From assembly GCF_000149955.1 (NCBI RefSeq), contig NC_030988.1, forward strand, positions 4,059,783 to 4,094,980: DNA of 35,198 bases, written 5' to 3'. The translations under genes and the position numbers were made by a program. The first letter of the stretch is position 1; each line of letters opens with the position of its first letter. The notes beneath the pieces were generated by a model. The model was not told where the DNA came from. It saw only the letters and a list, made by a program, of their open reading frames with translations, and made no database searches. Below are positions 29,424 to 35,198 of this stretch, piece after piece. This DNA comes from Fusarium oxysporum f. sp. lycopersici 4287. Lineage: Eukaryota > Ascomycota > Sordariomycetes > Hypocreales > Nectriaceae.

Positions 29424-30821
29424 CGCTGCACATGGCGCGATTTGAAGCGGACGTTACCGCCATCGCCAAATCTTGCACCCTCAAAGCATGTGCTGATTCA
29501 CGCCATGATAACAGCAAACACTATCCCCTCACCTGTGGTAAGTCCCCCTCACTGTTACTCCTATGGATTCAAACCAAAAAGAATCACCCTCTGAGGCTAT
29601 CCCTTTGTAAGCACCGATTTTCGCAGATGCTGTCAGCTAATTGGTCATAAGACCATAACGGAAAAGGAAGCGTGATGTGAAAATCTGAGATCTCGCTAAA
29701 GCTATAACACTGGCCTTAGCGATACGATGTGACACTAGCTCATCATGACCGTCGTTCTCCTTCCGTTTCTTTGTGAAAATGTCTTGAAGTGTTAGTTGAT
29801 TCAGAGGCTGCTTCAGTGTGTATCGCTTAGCTTTTGATGGATCCGGATTGAGAGGACCCAGTGACCCCAGACAGGTTGAGAACCGTGTCCCAGCCTTTGA
29901 TGATTGTAGGACTCATGAAGAGCGGTTAGGGCCGGTTAAAAAGCCAAATACATCGCTAAGGTCGCTAATATAGAATATTTTTGTAGCCAAAGATCAATCT
30001 CACTAAGCCTGGGACACTTCGCACGATGAGCAGAGCTTACCGGCGTGATTTGAACTGTAAATCTGATCTACGGTTCCGCGAGGAAGGTAAGGGCAAAAAG
30101 AAAAAAAAGGATAAGATATAAGCAAAAGCAAACATTCAGGGATGGTTACCAGTACCTATATACGCTAAGAACACATCAGCATTTTGAGGTACTTCTACCT
30201 CTAGTAGTCTGGCTGTGATCTACGATATATTTCATATATCTATAAATGAGGCAGGAGAACAGAGACAACTTTATACGCTGTTCCGCTAGGTTCATATGCT
30301 ATTTCGAGATGGAACAGGAATAATTGGTTAGAAACACGAGGTTGATAGGTGGATTTAAGGGTTTGAAGCCATTGTGCAGTGAGTGTATTCCGATGTTTCT
30401 GCCAGCTGGATTAAGACGAACGTGCAAGGGTAATTCCCGCGTATAAATGCCTGTGATAACTGATTGACTTCTGTATCCAGTGTGGTCATTACTCAGAGCG
30501 TAGCCAACGTCTGCCTTGAGTTAAGCCCGTATATTTATCCAAGAAACCTAACAGCATTCGACAGGTGGAGACCTGCAGAGTAACGAGTAAACGAGTACTT
30601 GTCAGACATTACGTGTATTCGGTTCATTGATGTGAATCGGGGCTAGTGATCGGTGTTCTGGCCCCTGTGTCCAAGGTGGCACAGAGCATAAGCTGGCGTT
30701 TCCAAATAATTCAACATATACTCACCCATCACCAAGATGGCCACGGAAGGGTTCATGGCGAGTGTGGCATCGTCTGTGTTGCCATCGATGGAGAGGCTAT
30801 TGTGCTCTGCTCGGGCATGGG

Positions 30822-31073
30822 TTAGCCGCTGCTTGAGGATTTTTTTTCACGGTCGAGGGCGTTGCTGTTCGTGGAAATAATGAGGGTGTGATAGGGTGTT
30901 CTGATTTCTCCCCCTCCATCTGCCTGGATGGTTTGACATATAGAGGGAATAAAAGGGACAGAGTATGACTGGAAAATGGGCAAGCTCATTGGAAAAAGTG
31001 GCGTGTAGTCTTGAAGTTGTGGCCTCATATCATCATCAAATTGCGCGAAAGGTGAGGGTCCGACGTTATACGA
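30822..31073 (-). pseudogene. Unidentified coding-like relic
   Basis: On the minus strand about 80 codons read YNVGPSPFAQFDDDMRPQLQ, then DYTPLFPMSLPIFQSYSVPF, then QADGGGEIRTPYHTLIISTN. They continue, after a frame change at an A-run near 30839-30846, into LTHARAEHNSLSIDGNTDDA. The composition suggests a real protein, but I recognise no family. Confidence 0.3.
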
Positions 31074-31117
31074 CTGGGATGAGTCACAACCAGTTCTAGT
31101 ACCTACAGGTAGCGCAA

Positions 31118-31321
31118 TTATCGAACGACGTCGACAATAAGGGCATACGTGTTAGCATTGTAATCATGCATCCCCCAGATATCGACTACCCGGCCGAAAG
31201 ACGGCATTTTAATCAGATCATTCGCAGTTGCGAGGCCGAACAATGTCGACGGAGGGGAAGTGAAGGCTGCCGAGATAAGCACAATGACTTCCCATTCATA
31301 AAATGCCAGGTGACGCCACAC
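31118..31321 (-). pseudogene. Unidentified coding-like relic
   Basis: On the minus strand 67 codons read WRHLAFYEWEVIVLISAAFT, then FGLATANDLIKMPSFGRVVD, then IWGMHDYNANTYALIVDVVR. Mixed hydrophobic segments are present. It lies just upstream of the relic at 30822-31073 on the same strand and may belong to the same broken gene. Confidence 0.3.
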
Positions 31322-31872
31322 TCGACAGATGGCGATGAAGGGTGAGTAGCCAGAAGTTAACGCTGACGAGAGTGAGGAGCGCAGGGGTGAAGTCGGGATT
31401 GTGCTGGCATGATGATGACGCTGGATTGTGCACGCGTAAGTGCCCAGGATGACACTGTAATGACACCTGCGCCCTCTCCTTTCTCTAGCGTAGTGTCTAT
31501 ACTAAAACCCACGCCTGATGAAACCAGTTCAAGTCCTCGCGGATATCCACGGCTACGAAACTTGCATACGTCTTGCGCCCCGGTCGCGGAGATGAGAACA
31601 GAGCTTGCCAATGAAAAAGGCTGCATGATTGCCAGGATTGATCGATTTATGCGCCAGCAATGCGCCGCGGCAACGCCGGAAATCTCCAAGCGAGGGGTTC
31701 ACGGTGCAAACCAGCCACTGAAGCCATGCTTGAGTAACAACATTTCCAATTGCTCCCCCGAAGCGTCTACCTCTCACTTTATAATCTTCGGTAAGCTGGA
31801 CTGCTCCAAGGTGAATGTCTAGCTTTCAACCTTTTTGATATCTTATCACTCATCTACCTCTGTACGCGGCGG

Positions 31873-31880
31873 TATAAAAA
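31873..31880 (+). promoter_or_regulatory. TATA box of the cupin gene
   Basis: TATAAAAA lies 79 bp before the ATG at 31959 and is followed by a pyrimidine-rich stretch (CCCCGCTTCTCTTGGCCC), a usual fungal core promoter layout. Confidence 0.6.
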
Positions 31881-31958
31881 CATTTGTGATCCTCACTTAT
31901 TATCCCCGCTTCTCTTGGCCCTTATTCTCACGGGCTCCCTAGGAAGTCGTTTACAAGT

Positions 31959-32774
31959 ATGAGCGAGTCCCATTGCAACATGCCCGACCTGGGCATCAGC
32001 GACTTTTACGTCATCCCAACTTCACAAGACGAAAGCCCCTCCGTGACGTCGCTCATTGAGACCCTCAGCTTGGAACCACACATTGAAGGTGGCTACTTTA
32101 AAGAAACCGACGTTTCCGTCGACTCCGTTTCCGTCGACTCCGTTTCCGTCGACTCCGTTTCCGTCGACTCCGTTTCCTCACCATATCCTCCTGAACCCCT
32201 ATCCGAGGAGACTCTCTGCCTGACGGATGGTCTTCGTTCCGACCTCGGACCGCTGTTCCGCAGACTTTCGACCACCATTTACTACTATCTCACACCCAAC
32301 CGCCCACAGTGTTACTTCCACCGTATCCGCAGCCGCATTATCCATTCGCTTCATCTGGGCCGCGGCCGGTATGTGCTCATCAGCCCCGACGGACATGTTG
32401 AGACATATGTCGTGGGACGCAATATTGAGATGGGCGAACGGCTCCAATGGGTTATTGAAGGAGGTGTCTGGCAGGCCAGTTACCTGCTTGATGCCGAGGA
32501 TGGCGAGAGCGAGGGACTGCTGATCTCCGAAACTGTCGTGCCAGGGTTCGAATACGCTGACCAGGAGTTTCTGTCTGTGGCGGGTTTGAGAAGCTTGGTG
32601 CGGGCTGACCAAGCAAGAAAGCTGGAGTGGTTAGTCCGAAAGTGTGACAAGGTCCATATGACAAACCAGGTAGCAAACCGGGAGCGAAGCACAGGGTCTA
32701 AGAAAATCCGGGTTAATGACAGGGGAGACCATCCTCCCTCCACCATAGTGCCGCCGAGGAGAGCTGAGCTGTGA
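31959..32774 (+). CDS. Cupin_5 (DUF985-like) protein with an in-frame minisatellite
   Basis: This 271-residue protein has the Cupin_5/DUF985 beta-barrel, found in bacteria and fungi and without a settled reaction. Recognisable blocks are LEPHIEGGYFKET near 38-50, RRLSTTIYYYLTPN near 101-114, YFHRIRSRIIHSLHLGRGRY near 119-138, LISPDG, LQWVIEGGVWQASYLL near 162-177, and SETVVPGFEYADQEF near 190-204. The loop after GGYFKET is expanded by four copies of VSVDS (residues 52-71). In most family members the metal-site region reads like FHRxxSDExWH; here the acidic Asp-Glu pair is Arg-Ile, so metal binding may be altered. The C-terminal ~40 residues are basic and low in structure. The ATG has a TATA box upstream; a later ATG (MPDLGIS, residue 8) is possible. 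Confidence 0.85.
   Translation: MSESHCNMPDLGISDFYVIPTSQDESPSVTSLIETLSLEPHIEGGYFKETDVSVDSVSVDSVSVDSVSVDSVSSPYPPEPLSEETLCLTDGLRSDLGPLFRRLSTTIYYYLTPNRPQCYFHRIRSRIIHSLHLGRGRYVLISPDGHVETYVVGRNIEMGERLQWVIEGGVWQASYLLDAEDGESEGLLISETVVPGFEYADQEFLSVAGLRSLVRADQARKLEWLVRKCDKVHMTNQVANRERSTGSKKIRVNDRGDHPPSTIVPPRRAEL
32112..32177 (+). repeat. 15 bp in-frame minisatellite in the cupin gene
   Basis: GTTTCCGTCGACTCC is repeated four times without a mismatch, followed by a partial unit (GTTTCC). It encodes VSVDS repeats. The unit length is a multiple of three, so copy-number change keeps the frame. Confidence 0.95.
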
Positions 32775-33986
32775 ATATTTAACCCGAAGGGAATAGGACG
32801 AGAGCATTACCAGGATAAGTGTATGTTTAAATATCTATCTTTTTGCCATATGACTTGTTGTCGTTGATATAACCATTGCAGTTCAGACAAGCTGATATCT
32901 CGGCACCCACGCCCACACGCTAGCCGACCTTGATGCTGGTGAATTGGCTTCCAATGTGAATGAAATGTCTAGTGGTGTCTTACGAAAAAAATTAGTATGA
33001 ATGGTCAAGGATACTGAGGCAAAGCATTACAATACCATGACCTGGAATACCCGGCCATCTCTTGTTTCCTCAACCTCCGGTCGCCGAGTAAAGGTCTGAA
33101 CCACAAACTTCACAGGCAACGATCTTATATTAATATTGTAGTCGGCCGAAGGTCTCTGTTTAAACTGAAAACCAGTACGGGTGCTATTGTTTCGGGTAAT
33201 GGCAGAGGCAAGACTTGCTATAATCCGTCTAGGACTGTCTCACTTCGATCGAGGGAATACCCCAGGCCCTTCAAAGCCTTCCGGATATATGATTTTCCAA
33301 ACTGCGAGCACTGGCTGCAAGAGAGTTGCATGGCAATGGCAGATACAATGGTGATTAAATGGAGAATAAAGCACCTTGTATCAGATAGTTGGCATGACCA
33401 ACCTTGACGGAGGTCTGTAGGTGTGAGTTCTACCTCACTGGGTATGGCCTCTCCGGATGCATCGTACGGCTACTCTTACTACAAGGGGGTCTGAGGAGAT
33501 TTTATGCCGCAAACGGAAAGTCTCTCAACGATTTGATGAACGCTGGGCAGTTACCAAAAGTGGGAATCCAATAGTAGAATAACGTAGGAAATGAAACTCT
33601 GTTTCAACAACGCAAGACGGACGGGGAGCGATTTGAGTTATAAGAAACTATGATGTATGTATCTACAAATAAAAACAACCAATGGCCCGATCTTAAGTTA
33701 CCTAGTAAAGAGAAAGATTTAGAGCTCATCATAGGTGAGAAAACTGCGTGAGCTGGTTTGATTTATTGCTTCTGCCGCCTTTCGTTCCTCCTTTCTTTTT
33801 TTTTTTGTTTTCTTTGGCTTAAATACAACCTCTGCTACTACTCACAACCTTTCCACCACTCAACAAACTCCCTCCCCCTCTTCGTAAGTCTCCTCCATCA
33901 CGTTTCTCATGTTACCAGAAAAGATGTCATAGATAGTGAGGCTCAGACCCGGTTACCATCTATGCTGGCTTGCAACTAAAAGCAAG
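32775..33986. other. Intergenic between cupin and the hAT fragment
   Basis: No gene supported. An open frame at 33758-33979 is low-complexity (Phe/Ser/Leu from a T-rich run). The first ~150 bp probably hold the cupin 3' untranslated region. Confidence 0.5.
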
Positions 33987-34001
33987 CAGGGTGGGGAATC
34001 T

Positions 34002-34044
34002 ATCTACATCTATCTACCGACACCGAAGGTAGATAGATGTAGAT
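34002..34044. repeat. 17 bp perfect inverted repeat near the hAT terminus
   Basis: ATCTACATCTATCTACC (34002-34018) is followed after 9 bp (GACACCGAA) by its exact complement GGTAGATAGATGTAGAT (34028-34044). It could form a hairpin or be a paired transposase-binding site. Confidence 0.9.
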
Positions 34045-34144
34045 GCTTAGTCATAAAACGGAATGTAGATAGGTAGAGGTAGGCTACATGTAGATATAGA
34101 TAGATGCTTCTATCTACCACTCTAAATATGATATGCACTAGCCA

Positions 34145-34936
34145 CTAAGTAACTACCCCCGCCACTTCGCCACTCGTCTCCTTCAGCAGCCCGTCATATC
34201 CTTCTAGAAGTCCTGCCTTTAGCCATGACATAACTGTTTGGGTAACTGCAATTGTGCTCGCGTCCAAACGAGTCCGCTGAGGAGAGACCATACTACTAGC
34301 GGAGGAAAATGCTCTCTCACATTCGGCAGCCATTGCAGGGACTGATAAGACGTCAATCGCCATTTTCGCTACACGAGGATCCTCAAACCGCTTGGCAGAC
34401 CAGTATTCGAGCGGATTATCGTGCTTTGAAAATGTGTCCTGCTTTGTAGATTGCCACCTTTCGAACTCATCGGCGACCGATTCTTCTTCGGAGTTCGGAT
34501 ACGACATAAGCTCGTCTTGGAATGAGTCAAAGGGATTGTACTCCCGTGCCCTCACGGCTACAGGAAGATTGCTATCAGCGATCTCCCACTGGGCGGGAAG
34601 ATCCCTATACTCTTCCTCCCAAAGCGTTTGGATGAGATATCGAGCCTTGTCAATCCAACCCTCCCTTCCGTTGTACGCCCTTGTCAAGAACGCCCATTGT
34701 ATTCCAGGATGAAGGACAGTAGCTGCGTAATAAATCGGTGTTTCATCGAGCTTGGTGTAATATTTATTAAGTTTGGCCCACGCAGAGTTGATACAGGCAG
34801 AAAGATAGCTGGACTCTGGCCGATCCGCTGACTCTGTCTTGGCCCTCTTTAATGTTGATAAGAGGAACTCGTATGCAATGGCGACCTGCCAAACCATACC
34901 GTACTGTGCTTCCGCACCTCCTTTTCGAAGCCGAAC
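34145..34936 (-). pseudogene. hAT transposase C-terminal third (copy D)
   Basis: The minus strand encodes about 263 residues of hAT transposase. It starts within RKGGAEAQYGMVWQVAIAYE, then has the insertion-domain motif KLNKYYTKLDETPIYYAATV, and ends with the dimerisation domain (VPAMAAECERAFSSASSMVS, then PQRTRLDAS). It aligns well with copy A at the left edge (KLNKYYSRLDETPIYYTA; PMSAECERMFAAAGRMV), so both are of one subfamily, distinct from the element at 11.4-14.5 kb. The catalytic Asp region is absent. The frame is open to its stop at 34145. Confidence 0.88.
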
Positions 34937-35198
34937 AGTAGTTCACTGACATGACCTTGAATTCTTGGTATATATAATAACGCAAAGTTGTGTAGGTACG
35001 GTTGAAAAAGTTACATGGGAACTGTAGAGCTAAATAAACACTCAGACCTACAGAACTCAACATGAAGGTGACGAAAACAAGTAGAATTACCAACCTTGTG
35101 ACTTAGAAATTTCCACATCGGGATCTTGACATCGTTGGTTATCTAAATGGTCTGAAATGGTTGTTTTTATAGGCCTCTAGGCAATCGCGCCACCTTGG

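Larger units (their letters stand above)
28922..31958. other. Three-kilobase region without a nameable gene
   Basis: Nothing here has a domain I recognise. Coding-like relics on the minus strand are listed separately (29217-29423, 30822-31073 and 31118-31321). A plus-strand frame at 29432-29650 begins MARFEADVTAIAKSCTLKAC and looks partly protein-like. The frame at 31409-31822 is open but without motifs. The rest is non-coding. Confidence 0.5.
33987..34936 (-). mobile_element. hAT element, 3' half with intact terminus (copy D)
   Basis: On the plus strand the terminus starts CAGGGTGGGGAATCTATCTA at 33987, a classic hAT CAGGGTG end, followed by many GTAGATAG-type subterminal repeats (34002-34115). 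The transposase C-terminal part lies inside on the minus strand. The other half is missing beyond about 34936. The adjacent 8 bp (33979-33986, AAAGCAAG) would be the target duplication, but the partner is lost. Confidence 0.75.

Noticed and set aside
33758..33979. Small hydrophobic protein rich in Phe and Leu
   Set aside because: The residues come from a T-rich low-complexity run; no start context or domain supports a gene.
34767..35093. 108-codon minus-strand frame at the right edge
   Set aside because: Its second half overlaps the hAT coding region in a shifted frame; the first half has no recognisable domain.
1..35198. CRISPR array, bacterial operons or ribosome binding sites
   Set aside because: Introns, gene families and repeats are fungal; no spaced direct-repeat array is present.
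1..35198. Secondary metabolite gene cluster
   Set aside because: A MATE exporter, a dehydrogenase and a cupin are present, but no PKS, NRPS, terpene synthase or cluster regulator is recognisable.

Overview
The window looks like chromosomal DNA of a filamentous ascomycete, most likely Eurotiales (Aspergillus/Penicillium type). Evidence: protein genes are split by short 46-79 bp GT-AG introns. The gene families are typical of moulds: a two-domain FEX fluoride exporter, an NAD formate dehydrogenase of the AciA type and a fungal MATE transporter. The mobile DNA is also typical of moulds: Fot1/pogo, hAT, a Tad-like LINE, LTR elements and a MITE. Several repeat copies carry the C-to-T/G-to-A bias expected of RIP-type mutation. 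No species can be named from sequence reading alone.

Layout. 1-3.4 kb: three hAT transposase fragments, two of them fused tail to tail at about 2703. 3.6-5.9 kb: a five-exon MATE efflux gene with one defective splice donor. 6.4-8.3 kb: a complete but decayed Fot1/pogo element flanked by TA. 8.7-9.6 kb: a two-exon RING-H2 ubiquitin ligase gene. 10.4-16.8 kb: a transposon graveyard with an LTR, a 3.1 kb hAT element with two frameshifts, unidentified coding relics, a Tad-type LINE 3' end and an AT-rich block. 17.7-19.6 kb: an intact FEX gene (minus strand), facing an N-terminal relic of a FEX paralogue that stops at a 284 bp MITE. 21.1-22.2 kb: a second, AT-shifted LTR copy, a Tc1-type transposase relic and a RIP-like fragment of the neighbouring formate dehydrogenase gene.

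22.7-28.9 kb is the functional core of the right half. NAD formate dehydrogenase (minus) and an FNT formate channel (plus) diverge from a shared intergenic region of about 0.9 kb. They are followed by a zinc alcohol dehydrogenase gene broken by a 199 bp solo LTR with a perfect 5 bp target duplication. Together they suggest a formate uptake and oxidation module with a lost alcohol/aldehyde arm; that link is inference from gene order. 28.9-31.9 kb has no gene I can name, only coding-like relics. 32.0-32.8 kb is a Cupin_5 (DUF985-like) gene with an in-frame 15 bp minisatellite. 34.0-34.9 kb is the 3' half of another hAT element with an intact terminus.

Intact-looking host genes are RING, FEX, FDH, FNT and cupin. 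MATE is uncertain because of its donor site. ADH and the FEX paralogue are broken.
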